A DNA stretch of 64,000 nucleotides from Halorussus salinus (GTDB taxonomy: Archaea > Halobacteriota > Halobacteria > Halobacteriales > Haladaptataceae), in contig NZ_ML974128.1 in assembly GCF_004765815.2 (NCBI RefSeq), positions 681,089 to 745,088 on the forward strand, written 5' to 3'. Each line of letters starts with the position of its first letter. Position 1 is the stretch's first letter. Below the pieces are notes generated by a model, which was given only the letters and a program-made list of their open reading frames with translations, searched no databases and had not been told where the DNA came from. The position numbers were made by a program, and so were the translations under genes. Below, in pieces: positions 16,948 through 25,628 of the stretch.

Positions 16948-17919
16948 TTACCGAAGCCCCCTCGTCTCGGCCAACGCTCGAAGTCCCTCGTCCAGCGGAA
17001 CCGTCGGTTCGTAGCCCAACTCCTCACGCGCCTTCGAGATGTCGGCCTCGCTGTGGCGGATGTCGCCCGGTCGCGGCTCGACGTGCGTAATCTCGGCGTC
17101 GGAGTTCGTCACCTCGACCACCGTCTCGGCGAGTTCGTTGACCGTGACGCTACCGCCCGTGCCGACGTTGAACGGTTCGCCCACGCGGTCGGTCGTCGCC
17201 GCCAGCAGGTTCGCCCGAACCACGTCGCGGACGTGGACGAAGTCGCGGGTCTGCTCGCCGTCGCCCTCGACGGTGAGGGGGCCGCCGTCGGCGGCCTGCT
17301 GGAAGAAGACGTTGACCACCGCGCTGTACTCGGGGTTCTGGCGCGGGCCGTAGACGTTGAAGTAGCGCAGAGGCACCGTCTCCAACCCGTAGAGGTCGTG
17401 GTACCGACGCGCGTAGTGGTCGAGCGAGAGCTTGTCGATACCGTACGGCGAGGTCGGCTCCTTCGGGTCGCCCTCCTCGACCGGCACCGAGTCGGGGTGG
17501 CCGTAGACGGCGGCAGACGACGCGAGGACGACACGAGCGTCCTCGTCGCGAGCCTGTTCGAGGAGGGCCACGGTCGCCGCGGCGTTGACCCGGTTGCTCT
17601 CGGGCGGGTTCGCGACGGACTCCTCGACCGACACCAGCGCGGCCTCGTGGAACACGAGGTCCGCGCCGTCCATCGCGTCGGTGAGGGTCTCCTCGTCGCA
17701 GATGTCGCCCTCCACGAGGTCCGCGCCCGCGGGGACGTGTTCGCGCGTGCCGCCCGAGAGATTATCGAGGATGCGGACCTCGTTGTCCGCGACCAGCGCC
17801 TCCGCGAGGTGGCTCCCGACGAAGCCAGCGCCGCCGGTTATCAGCACCGTCCGGTCCGTCAGGTCGGCCGATACTTCGGCGTCGCTCAGGGACGACTCGA
17901 AAGTCGAACCGTCGTTCAT
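16948..17919 (-). CDS. NAD-dependent epimerase/dehydratase (UDP-glucose 4-epimerase-like)
   Basis: 323 residues, an extended short-chain dehydrogenase. It has the NAD-binding VLITGGAGFVGSHLAEAL, the catalytic YxxxK in YGIDKLSLDHY, and RYFNVYGPRQNP plus a C-terminal GYEPTVPLDEGL, as in GalE-type nucleotide-sugar epimerases. The likely job is supplying an epimerised UDP-sugar to the glycan pathway; the exact sugar cannot be told. I chose the ATG at 17919 instead of further upstream because GATATTTCC lies about 29 bases before it and the frame above it is low-complexity. It faces the end of the phosphatase-superfamily gene at 17997. Confidence 0.9.
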   Translation of the reverse strand: MNDGSTFESSLSDAEVSADLTDRTVLITGGAGFVGSHLAEALVADNEVRILDNLSGGTREHVPAGADLVEGDICDEETLTDAMDGADLVFHEAALVSVEESVANPPESNRVNAAATVALLEQARDEDARVVLASSAAVYGHPDSVPVEEGDPKEPTSPYGIDKLSLDHYARRYHDLYGLETVPLRYFNVYGPRQNPEYSAVVNVFFQQAADGGPLTVEGDGEQTRDFVHVRDVVRANLLAATTDRVGEPFNVGTGGSVTVNELAETVVEVTNSDAEITHVEPRPGDIRHSEADISKAREELGYEPTVPLDEGLRALAETRGLR

Positions 17920-17996
17920 GCTCGAACCCTCGACGCGGTACGGGAAATATCCGGGGTTTCGGTCGCTCTCGTCGGTCGAGTCACGTCTCGACCACC

Positions 17997-19586
17997 CTAA
18001 TCCATGTAGCCCAGTCCCTTGAGACGGGACTCGACTTCGTCGTAGTCGGCGTCGTGGGCCGCCGAGGAGTCCCGTTCGTCGAGCGCGCGCTCGACCACGT
18101 CGCGGCGCGCGGCGTCGGCGTCGGGGTCGAACACCTCCGAGAGGACCCGGCCGTCGGCGGCTTCGGGGACGGCCTCGCCCACGCTGTGAAGGAGGGTCGG
18201 CGCGACATCGGCGACCGTCGCCTCCTCGGGCGCGCTCCCGGCCTCGACGGACGGACCCCACGCGAGGAAGATGCCCTCCGAGCGGTGGGTCGCGTTCATG
18301 TCGCTGTCGGTGAACACCGACCCCGACAGGGAGTTCCCGTTCAGGTACCCCTCTTTCACCCGGCCGCGGACCACGAGGTCGGGCGAGTCGTCGTCGGTCT
18401 CGAACACCTCGTCGCCGTCGTAGACGTTCAGGACGCGCTGGCCGGTCTCGGGGTCTTCGAGTCCTTCGAGCGCGTCCCGAACCTCGGCTTTGACCGCGGG
18501 GATTTGGTCGGGCGCGACGATGCCCTGCTCGAACCGCTCGGCGTCGTTGACGTAGAGGCTCCCCTCGCCGTGGGTGAACGCGACCGTCTCGGTGAAGTCC
18601 ACGTCGTAGAGCGCGTGACTGCCGGGAACTTGCGACGCGACGGACTCGATAACCGATTCGGGAAGGCGCTGGTAGAGGTCCTCGATGGTGATTCCCGCCG
18701 TCCCGAGGAGCGTCTCGACGCGCTCTTTCGTCAGGCCGAGGCGTTCGAGCGCGCCGCGGCCCGACCCGGTCTTCCGGGTGAGATACCCCTCGCGTTCGAG
18801 GAGCGTGTTCGTGTGGACGTAGGTGTCGATGGGACCGAACCCGTGGTCCGAGACGACGAAGAGGTTCGCGCCGTGGCGCTCGACGTAGTCCAGCACGTCG
18901 CCCAACGCGTCGTCCAACTCTCGGTAGTGGTCGAGGAGAACGTCTCGGTCCCAGACGAGGTGCTGGATGCGGTCGGGCGCGGTGAAGACGAAGAAGAAGA
19001 GTCGCCAGTCTTCGACCGTCATCTGCTTTTCGAGGAGTCCGCGCTGGCTGGCGACCAGCGTCTCGAAGTCTTCGAGGAACCCCTCACGGTCGTCGTGGTA
19101 CTCGTCCCACGGGAGGCCGATCTGGTAGTCCGGCATCTCGTCTAAAATCTCGTCGGCGAGTTCCGGTGGGGAGGTGAAGCCGCCGTCGAATCCGGGCGTC
19201 ATCATCCCCGTGACCATCTGGCCGTCGATGTCGTCGGCGGGGTAGGTCATCGGGACGTTGCCGACGACCGCCGGGGAGAGAACGTCCCAGAGTTCCGGCC
19301 GCGCGAGGTCGTGGCTGGTGTTCATCTCGTTGGTGTAGTCCGACTGCACCTCGTGGAAGGCGTAGACGCCGTGTTTGTCGGGCCACGTCCCCGTGGCGAT
19401 GGTCGGCCACGCCAGCGCGGTCGTCGGGGGCTTCGTGCTTTCGAGCGGCCCGGCCGCTCCCTCCTCGACGAGGCGAGCGAAGTTCGGTAGCTCGCCCGCT
19501 TCTATCCAGTCTTCGAGGAGATACCACGGTACGCCGTCGAGTCCGAGAACGAACGCCTTGTCCGGGTCTGTTGATTTCGCCGACAT
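17997..19586 (-). CDS. Alkaline-phosphatase-superfamily phosphodiesterase/nucleotide pyrophosphatase-like enzyme
   Basis: 529 residues with no signal peptide. Metal and catalytic motifs of the type I phosphodiesterase/sulfatase superfamily are seen: LGLDG (metal Asp17), PPTTALAWPT with the probable nucleophile Thr56, VVSDHGFG, NATHRSEGIF and VADVAPTLL. It is the first of three paralogues in the window (also 36228 and 39190), which share the PPxT-x2-AWP motif. The lack of export signals suggests hydrolysis or transfer on cytoplasmic or membrane-bound phosphorylated sugars or lipids. Its place among glycan genes supports that, but the substrate is unknown. An ATAACAAAG motif lies about 60 bases before the start. 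Confidence 0.85.
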   Translation of the reverse strand: MSAKSTDPDKAFVLGLDGVPWYLLEDWIEAGELPNFARLVEEGAAGPLESTKPPTTALAWPTIATGTWPDKHGVYAFHEVQSDYTNEMNTSHDLARPELWDVLSPAVVGNVPMTYPADDIDGQMVTGMMTPGFDGGFTSPPELADEILDEMPDYQIGLPWDEYHDDREGFLEDFETLVASQRGLLEKQMTVEDWRLFFFVFTAPDRIQHLVWDRDVLLDHYRELDDALGDVLDYVERHGANLFVVSDHGFGPIDTYVHTNTLLEREGYLTRKTGSGRGALERLGLTKERVETLLGTAGITIEDLYQRLPESVIESVASQVPGSHALYDVDFTETVAFTHGEGSLYVNDAERFEQGIVAPDQIPAVKAEVRDALEGLEDPETGQRVLNVYDGDEVFETDDDSPDLVVRGRVKEGYLNGNSLSGSVFTDSDMNATHRSEGIFLAWGPSVEAGSAPEEATVADVAPTLLHSVGEAVPEAADGRVLSEVFDPDADAARRDVVERALDERDSSAAHDADYDEVESRLKGLGYMD

Positions 19587-19641
19587 AATTTGTAGGTGCG
19601 GGTCTCGCCCGCTTCGTGGTGGTTCGCAGGCCCGGAACGGC

Positions 19642-19650
19642 CTTTGTTAT
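19642..19650 (-). promoter_or_regulatory. ATAACAAAG motif upstream of the 17997-19586 gene
   Basis: Exact motif with its centre 60 bases before the start codon, which would leave a leader of about 30 bases holding a GCGGG/CCCGC hairpin. Confidence 0.5.
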
Positions 19651-19744
19651 ACCCCGTCTGCCCGCGATTACGAGGCGTCTGTGCGGGTGTAGGCGGCGCG
19701 TTCGACGTTACGGACGCCGTCGGAAACCGAGCGAAATCGCACTC

Positions 19745-21211
19745 TCACGAGAGTACCGAGACGACTCGCTTGGGGTCGAGGAGGCCGCCCGCGACCGAGA
19801 GGGCGGCCCACACTGCGATACCGACGAGGACCGACCCGGCCACCGCGACGACGCCGGAGGTCGCGTTCAGCGCGGCGTAGACCGCGACCGACATGGCTCC
19901 CGCGACCGCGCCGACCGCCGCGAGGTGGCGGGCGAGTCGGCGGACCGACAGCGAGAGTTCCGAGTGGATGACGGCCACGTTGACCACGGTGTAGCCGCCG
20001 AAGGTGACGACGGTGGCGGCCGCGGCCCCGACGACGCCGAACCGCGGAATCATCACGAGGTTGAGCAGGAAGTTCCCGATGGAGGTCGCGCCCTTGGCGT
20101 AGGCCCGAGACCGGGCGCGGCCGAGGTAGTCCAGCGCGTCGCTGGTGACGAACGCGATGGCCTGCAGGACGACGTACCCCGAGAACACCTGCAAGACCGG
20201 CGCGGCCGGTCCCATGTCGGAGCCGAAGATGAGGGTGATGGTCGGCTCGGCGACGAGGACGATTCCGGCCGCGGCGGGCACGTAGAGCAGGAGGGTGTAC
20301 TTCAAGGTCGTCTCGTAGATGCGGGCCGCGCTCTCGGCGTCGCCGTCGGCCTTGTGTTCGCCGTAGGTCGGCGAGAGGGTGAACCCCAGCGACGCCGCGG
20401 GCGTCTGGACGAACCCGACGATCTGCTTGGCGAGGTAGTAGTAACCGACCGCGACCGGGCCGATGAAGTAGCCCACGAGAATCGTATCGACGCGCTTGTC
20501 GATGACGTTCGCGCCCCGAGTCACGGTCAGCGGGACGCTGTAGCGAAGGACCTTCCGCGCCAGTCCGTCTTCCGGGGCCTCGGCGCGCTCGGCGTCGCGG
20601 AGCGCCACGACGTAGAGGAGGCCGAGGCCGAGCGCGGCACCGATGCCGTAGCCGACGATGTAGCCGGTCAGCGCCCCCATCGCGCCGCCGAAGACGACGA
20701 CGAACAGGACCGTCAGCCCGAGCCGCGAGACGGTGCCGACCGTCCGGATGGCACTGCTGTAGGTCACGCGGTTGAACCCTTGGAAGAGTATCTGGCTGAA
20801 CGTGAAAAGCGAGTGGACCACGACGTAGCCCGCGCCGACCACGAGGAGCGGCGCGATGTCCGGTTGGCCGATGAGGTCGGCGACCAGTCCGCCGAAGAGT
20901 GCGAACCCTCCGGCGACCAGCGCGGCCGCCGCGACGCGGTAGACGAGCGCGGCCCGGACGACGTAGGGCACTTGGCCGGGGTCGTTCTCGCGGTACTCCG
21001 TGACGTAGCGCGCGGCTGCCTTCCCGATGCCGAGGTCGCCGAGCAGTTGCGCGACGCCGAGGACCGCCACCGCCGACCCGAGCATGCCGTACTGGCGACT
21101 CGACAGCAGGTAGCGCACGAGGACGACCATCAGCAGGCCGCTGGCGACCATGTGGAGCAGTCGCGCGCCGAACGTCGCCTTCAGCCCGCGAGAGATGCGT
21201 TCGAGGTTCAT
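19745..21211 (-). CDS. Oligosaccharide flippase (Wzx/AglR-type, MATE-like fold)
   Basis: 488 residues with about 14 predicted membrane segments. It begins with the usual ISRGLKATFGARLLHMVASG amphipathic start and has LSSRQYGMLGSAVAVLGV, the pattern of polysaccharide biosynthesis proteins of the MOP superfamily. These move lipid-linked oligosaccharides across the membrane. The haloarchaeal homologues AglR and Agl15 serve S-layer N-glycosylation. It starts one base after the stop of the 601-residue membrane protein (TAAC-ATG), so the two are certainly cotranscribed and probably act together. The glycan moved cannot be told from sequence. Confidence 0.92.
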   Translation of the reverse strand: MNLERISRGLKATFGARLLHMVASGLLMVVLVRYLLSSRQYGMLGSAVAVLGVAQLLGDLGIGKAAARYVTEYRENDPGQVPYVVRAALVYRVAAAALVAGGFALFGGLVADLIGQPDIAPLLVVGAGYVVVHSLFTFSQILFQGFNRVTYSSAIRTVGTVSRLGLTVLFVVVFGGAMGALTGYIVGYGIGAALGLGLLYVVALRDAERAEAPEDGLARKVLRYSVPLTVTRGANVIDKRVDTILVGYFIGPVAVGYYYLAKQIVGFVQTPAASLGFTLSPTYGEHKADGDAESAARIYETTLKYTLLLYVPAAAGIVLVAEPTITLIFGSDMGPAAPVLQVFSGYVVLQAIAFVTSDALDYLGRARSRAYAKGATSIGNFLLNLVMIPRFGVVGAAAATVVTFGGYTVVNVAVIHSELSLSVRRLARHLAAVGAVAGAMSVAVYAALNATSGVVAVAGSVLVGIAVWAALSVAGGLLDPKRVVSVLS

Positions 21212-21212
21212 G

Positions 21213-23018
21213 TTATCTCGTCTCGTTTATCTGGTACATTTGGAAGCCGCCGTTGGCCTGCACGCGGTTCAGTCCGGGCGCGGCGTCGAGCGACCGGAAT
21301 CCGGCCCGGTCGAAGCGCAACTGGTCGTACACCCGAACCTCCTGTTGGCGCGCCCGGTCGGTGAACGCCAGATACCGGTCGCCGTAGTGGCGCGCGACGT
21401 AACTCCCCGTGAAGTTCTCGCCGGTCGCGGGGTGGGTCTCGGAGGCGTAGAGACTTCCCGCGCCGAGCGACCGCCTGCGACTCTCGTCGTAGCCGAGTAT
21501 CCCGTCGGTCCAACGCTCGCCTGCGCCTCTGATGCCGACGAACGGCGACGACCCGCGATGCTCGACCGCGGTCTCGTAGCCGGTCATCTGGGCCTCGCTG
21601 ACGTGGCTCGAACTCTGGTACATGTACGGCGACTGGTACACCGTCGGCACCGACGCCGCGAGCATGAGGACGAAGGCGACCCCGACCAGCGTCAGGGCGC
21701 TCCCCGACGACAGCGAGGTCCGCGTCGAGAGCAGGTCGAGTCCGCGGGCCAGCGCGACCGCCCCGAGAATCGTCACCAACACCATGATGAAGCCCAACTG
21801 CCGGAAGTGAAGCTTCTCGTAGCTGACGACGAAGTAGGCCGTGAACAGTCCGAACAGCGGAATCAGTGCCAATCCAAAGTACCGCGAGAACGCCATCAGG
21901 TTCGACTCCTCGACGCGCCCGAGGAAGCCACCGAGGACCAGCAGACCCGCGAGCGCGCAGAACACCACGCTGACCGAGAACAGTTTCAGGAACAGCACCT
22001 CGATTGAGCCGCCGACCGAGGCGACCGACCCGGCGGCCTGCGTGGTCTCGGTCCCCAACTGGAGGCCGCTGGACAGCATGGTCACCAGCGCGGAACTGGC
22101 TCCCGACGCGCGCTCGTGGCGAGGAGTCCACACCGCGAACACGCCCGCGAGGAGGACCGCTTGGAGCGCGAACGTCCGGTGGCCGGTCTCGGCGGACCCC
22201 GCGAAGCGAGCGACCAGTTGGAACCCGACGATGGCGACGAAGACCACGAGGACGTTCGCGGCCTGCTGGGGGTGGACCAGCACGACCGCCGTCGAGGCCA
22301 CCGCCAGTAGCGCGCCGGTCGGGGTCCCGACCAACTGCTCGTCGCGGTCGGCCCGCGTCAGGTAGCGCGCCACCAGATAGAGGACCAGCGGCAGGAACAT
22401 GATGGCCTGCGTGGTCGGGTGGGGCATGTCGAAGACGCTGATGTTGTTCACCGGCATGAACAGCAGTCCCGACAGCGCCGCGAGCGCGGTCGCGCGCCGG
22501 TCGTGCGTGATGGCCCACGTCGCCAGCGGGAGGAAGAGGAGGAAGGTAGCGGTGAACGCCATCACCATGACGAGCATCGCGCGGGCGAGTTCCATCCCGG
22601 TCGCGTCGGCCAGCAGGACCGTGACGGAGTGGGTCGCGGGGTACAGCAGGTCCACGACCGGCAACTCGCCCGAGGAGATATCCTTGGCCCACCCGAGGTG
22701 GGTCAGCGAGTCGCCCGCGCCGAAGAAGTAGTACGACCGCAGGACCGGGAGCGACGCCACCGCGAGCATCCCAATACCACCGAGGAGTAACCCCAGTCGC
22801 CGGGGCATGCCGGTCGCTCGCAGTCCGACGAACACCGCGACGACGAGCGCCGCGGCGGTTCCGAGCCAGAACGCCAGCGGGGTGCCAGCGTATATCGAGA
22901 GTTCGTACGCCTCGGGCGGGGAGCTGTGCGCGGCGAGTATCGCCGCCGCGAGCGCGACGAACCCGACCAGAAGCGCGCCTCTTGCCCATCGCTGAGACGA
23001 ATTCGTGTCCGAAGCCAT
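21213..23018 (-). CDS. Large polytopic membrane protein of the glycan cluster
   Basis: 601 residues with about 12-13 hydrophobic segments and a hydrophilic C-terminal domain of about 120 residues with repeated short beta-like stretches (PFVGIRGAGERW, ENFTGSYVARHYGDRY). The layout resembles GT-C glycosyltransferases or oligosaccharide ligases such as DUF2206 or PMT-like proteins, with an acidic LTHLGWAKDISSGELP loop after the third segment. I do not recognise a defined family. Cotranscription with the flippase supports a function in glycan polymerisation or transfer at the outer face of the membrane. An ATAACAAAG motif lies 63 bases before the start. Confidence 0.75.
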   Translation of the reverse strand: MASDTNSSQRWARGALLVGFVALAAAILAAHSSPPEAYELSIYAGTPLAFWLGTAAALVVAVFVGLRATGMPRRLGLLLGGIGMLAVASLPVLRSYYFFGAGDSLTHLGWAKDISSGELPVVDLLYPATHSVTVLLADATGMELARAMLVMVMAFTATFLLFLPLATWAITHDRRATALAALSGLLFMPVNNISVFDMPHPTTQAIMFLPLVLYLVARYLTRADRDEQLVGTPTGALLAVASTAVVLVHPQQAANVLVVFVAIVGFQLVARFAGSAETGHRTFALQAVLLAGVFAVWTPRHERASGASSALVTMLSSGLQLGTETTQAAGSVASVGGSIEVLFLKLFSVSVVFCALAGLLVLGGFLGRVEESNLMAFSRYFGLALIPLFGLFTAYFVVSYEKLHFRQLGFIMVLVTILGAVALARGLDLLSTRTSLSSGSALTLVGVAFVLMLAASVPTVYQSPYMYQSSSHVSEAQMTGYETAVEHRGSSPFVGIRGAGERWTDGILGYDESRRRSLGAGSLYASETHPATGENFTGSYVARHYGDRYLAFTDRARQQEVRVYDQLRFDRAGFRSLDAAPGLNRVQANGGFQMYQINETR

Positions 23019-23076
23019 GTGTAATCAGGCCGCGCCCAGACGGACGCGTCGTTACTCCACACTCCCCGCGTTTGGG

Positions 23077-23085
23077 CTTTGTTAT
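23077..23085 (-). promoter_or_regulatory. ATAACAAAG motif upstream of the 21213-23018 operon
   Basis: Exact motif, centre 63 bases before the start. On the plus strand it is followed by a CCGCCTGYGGGG block that also follows the copy at 24590, so the conserved region may extend beyond nine bases. Confidence 0.5.
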
Positions 23086-23277
23086 GGGCCGCCTGTGGGG
23101 TCGTAGGCGACGAAAACCCGCGGACGGCCCGGCGTTCACGAGAATCCGCGCCCCGGCCGACTGCCCGGTTCCTTTCGGTCCACCGGGTTACTGGAAGGTT
23201 TGCTAACCCTTATCACCGTACGACACCGAGTAACTGATAGAAACCCACTAACGGAGCGGAAGTGGGCGACCACACCA

Positions 23278-23442
23278 ATGACCGAAAAATACGACAGCGC
23301 GAACGACCGCGACGACGACCGGGAGACCGACCGATACGCCGCCTTCAGCGACGGCGCTGGCGAAGTCGTCGTCTACGACACGACGAACAACGCGGCGTGG
23401 ATGAAGTCCGACGCGGCGGTCGCCGTCGAAGAGATGGTCTGA
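23278..23442 (+). CDS. Small acidic haloarchaeal protein (DUF7331-like)
   Basis: 54 residues, very acidic and hydrophilic, with a conserved-looking C-terminal half (GAGEVVVYDTTNNAAWMKSD). I recall very similar proteins being common in haloarchaea as DUF7331, but could not check. It is the only rightward gene in this part of the cluster, squeezed between two leftward units. I used the ATG at 23278 because the upstream frame begins with non-conserved sequence and the family starts at this ATG. There is no known function. Confidence 0.65.
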   Translation: MTEKYDSANDRDDDRETDRYAAFSDGAGEVVVYDTTNNAAWMKSDAAVAVEEMV

Positions 23443-23470
23443 TTCTTCCCAGAAAAGGCGGCAACGCCGT

Positions 23471-24559
23471 CTACTGCACCAGTTTGTACGCGCGCTTGGC
23501 GACGTTCATCGCCGCGCCGCCCGACTCCACGACGTAGTACGGCTGGAGGTCCGCGCCGAACTTCGCCTTGTACCGACAGAGCCGCTCGGTGTTCGCGCCC
23601 ATCAGGTCGTACTGCGTGACCGACTCGACCGGCGGCTCCTCGACGATATCCTCGACGAGTCGCCAGTGGATGAGGCTATTGACCGCGGTACCCTCGTAGA
23701 TGGCCTTCGCGCCGCCCTGCCAGAAGTAGGCGTGGTCGTTGGAGTAGAGCGCGGTGATGCCCGAGAGGTACTCGCCGTCGCCGTCGCGGGCGACGTAGGC
23801 CCGCGCGCGGTTCTCCTCGCTCAGCGCCTCGAAGAGGTCCCGGACGTAGGCCCACGTCAGCCCGAACGGTTCGTCCTGCTCGGCGAAGCGCGCCTTCGTC
23901 GCCCGGTAGATGTCGCGGGCACCCGAGACGCCCTCACACTCGACGGTCACGTCTAGCTCCTCGGCGTCGCCGATTTCGCGCCGGAGGCTCTTCGAGAAGG
24001 ACTTGCGGACCTCGTCGGTCCCGCGGTCTTCGAGGTCGAGGAAGTACGTGAAGTTGGGTTCGACCTGAAGGTTGCCCCACGCATACGGCCGGGGGTCGCC
24101 GTAGGCGGTGTTGCACTCCATCCGGAAGAGGGTCAACCGCGAGTCCACGTCGAGGGTGTCCAGCACGCGCTCGGCGGCGGGTGACTCGACGCCCGCGTCG
24201 GCGAGTCGCCGGTCCAAGTCGAGGTCGGTGCCGACCTGCTGAAGGACCTCCTCGGTGAACTCGTTGTTGACTTTCTCCTGTTTGCGTCGCTTGGGGCTGG
24301 TCGGCATCAAAATCGGCCCGAGACGGGGAATCCCCATGCTCGGCGGCGGCGACGTGACCGCGGTGCCCACGGACTTCTGCTGGACGAAGACGGGCAACAG
24401 CGCGATGGGCTGTTGGCCCTTGAACCCGCCGAACAGCTTCATCTCGGCGTCCGTGTGCCTATCGACCACCTCCAGTGCCTCCGGGCGGTGGAACACTTCG
24501 AATCCGTCGCTCGGTAGTGCCGACTCCCACTCCGACAGTTCGAGTTGCTCGACTCTCAT
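23471..24559 (-). CDS. FemAB-like GNAT-fold transferase
   Basis: 362 residues. It has the double-GNAT FemAB pattern, with TSPPPSMGIPRLGP near residue 70 and, at the C-terminus, SGITALYSNDHAYFWQGGA followed by DLMGANTERLCRYKAKFG. The same block occurs in its paralogue at 37870 (DLVGANEERLCGYKAKFA). FemAB enzymes add amino acids or acyl groups to cell-wall precursors, usually from aminoacyl-tRNA. Related proteins are found in polysaccharide loci of bacteria and archaea. Here an aminoacyl or acyl modification of the surface glycan is inferred. Its promoter motif lies inside the end of the upstream deacetylase gene, four bases from its own start. Confidence 0.82.
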   Translation of the reverse strand: MRVEQLELSEWESALPSDGFEVFHRPEALEVVDRHTDAEMKLFGGFKGQQPIALLPVFVQQKSVGTAVTSPPPSMGIPRLGPILMPTSPKRRKQEKVNNEFTEEVLQQVGTDLDLDRRLADAGVESPAAERVLDTLDVDSRLTLFRMECNTAYGDPRPYAWGNLQVEPNFTYFLDLEDRGTDEVRKSFSKSLRREIGDAEELDVTVECEGVSGARDIYRATKARFAEQDEPFGLTWAYVRDLFEALSEENRARAYVARDGDGEYLSGITALYSNDHAYFWQGGAKAIYEGTAVNSLIHWRLVEDIVEEPPVESVTQYDLMGANTERLCRYKAKFGADLQPYYVVESGGAAMNVAKRAYKLVQ

Positions 24560-24563
24560 CCTG

Positions 24564-25628
24564 TTACTCCGTCTTGGACCTCGTTTTCACTTTGTTATCC
24601 TCCGCCTGCGGGGACTGTAGGGCCGCCCTGTGGCGGTTCTCGTCCTCGCCGCCGACTTCGCTATCGCTCGCGCGTTCGCCGTCGGGGTGGGCCATCATCT
24701 CGTAGTACTCCTGCGGCGGCCCGACCCACGCGCCCATCTCCAGCGCGCGTTCGACCAGTCGCCGGTAGAGTCGTCGGTAGCCGGGAAAATCGCGCTCGGT
24801 GAACAGCCGCGGGTGCCAGAGCGCCGACATCACCGCGCCGTTCTCCGCGGCCTCCGCCAGCAGGGACTCGCACTCGGCCCACGCCGCCCCGAAGTCGTCG
24901 CCGGGGTCGGGGAGCGCGGCCTCCATCACGGTCAGCGGGAAGACGACGAACTCGTCGCCGAAGGGACGCGACGGCAGGTAGCCGCGGTCGAAGCCGGTCG
25001 TCTCGCTCGACCCCGGACTGGCGTCGTAGCACAGGCCGATGTCGCGGTGGTGGCTCCACGTCTCTGGCGCGCGGTTCAGGTGGTGTTGGCGACCGCCCAC
25101 GACCTCCTCGCCGAGGGCCGATTCGAGCGTCGCCTTCTCCATCCGGAGGCGGTCGGGGTCGTCGTAGGAGTCGTACGAGCCGTGGAGGCCGACCTCCCAC
25201 CCGCCCTCGCGGAGTCGGTCCAGCAGGTCCAGCATCTCGGGAGTCTCCAGTTCGTAGCGCCCGAACTGCTCTATCCAGTAGAAGGGGTCGAGCCAATCGC
25301 CCGGCGGCCGCTCCAAGAGGTGTTTCTCCCGTAGGAAGTAGAACGCCGACCTGACTCCGAGCGACTCCTCCAACGCCATCATGTCTTCGAACTGCCACCA
25401 TGGGTTCCGGCCGGGCAGGAGGTCCAGCAACTGCCGGGGGTCCCGATGCTCGATTGCGTGGTACGCCGACTGAATCGTCTTGTAGGGCCGGTCTACGTCG
25501 TGGGTCAGCAGGAGCGCGAACTCGCTGTCTGCGACCGCCTCGGGGTCGCCCGTCACGCGTGGGTCGGCCGACGCGCCGCCGTCGCGGTCCTCGTTCCGCC
25601 CGGTCGCCGAGTCGCCGTCGTCAGGCAT
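24564..25628 (-). CDS. WbmS-type polysaccharide deacetylase-like protein
   Basis: 354 residues. After a polar acidic N-terminus (about 40 residues) it shows LLLTHDVDRPYK (metal-binding Asp/His), GWEVGLHGSYDSYDD and SALWHPRLFT, the motif set of the WbmS branch of polysaccharide deacetylases. The second motif lacks the H-x3-H of NodB enzymes, so activity may differ. It probably modifies the glycan or its sugar nucleotide. Its start overlaps the end of the epimerase gene by 8 bases, so it is part of the long leftward operon. Its last codons contain the ATAACAAAG motif (as DNK) used by the next gene. Confidence 0.8.
   Translation of the reverse strand: MPDDGDSATGRNEDRDGGASADPRVTGDPEAVADSEFALLLTHDVDRPYKTIQSAYHAIEHRDPRQLLDLLPGRNPWWQFEDMMALEESLGVRSAFYFLREKHLLERPPGDWLDPFYWIEQFGRYELETPEMLDLLDRLREGGWEVGLHGSYDSYDDPDRLRMEKATLESALGEEVVGGRQHHLNRAPETWSHHRDIGLCYDASPGSSETTGFDRGYLPSRPFGDEFVVFPLTVMEAALPDPGDDFGAAWAECESLLAEAAENGAVMSALWHPRLFTERDFPGYRRLYRRLVERALEMGAWVGPPQEYYEMMAHPDGERASDSEVGGEDENRHRAALQSPQAEDNKVKTRSKTE
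24590..24598 (-). promoter_or_regulatory. ATAACAAAG motif inside the 3' end of the WbmS-type gene
   Basis: Exact motif with its centre 35 bases before the start of the FemAB-like gene, within the coding sequence of the preceding gene. This provides an internal promoter position in the operon. Confidence 0.5.
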
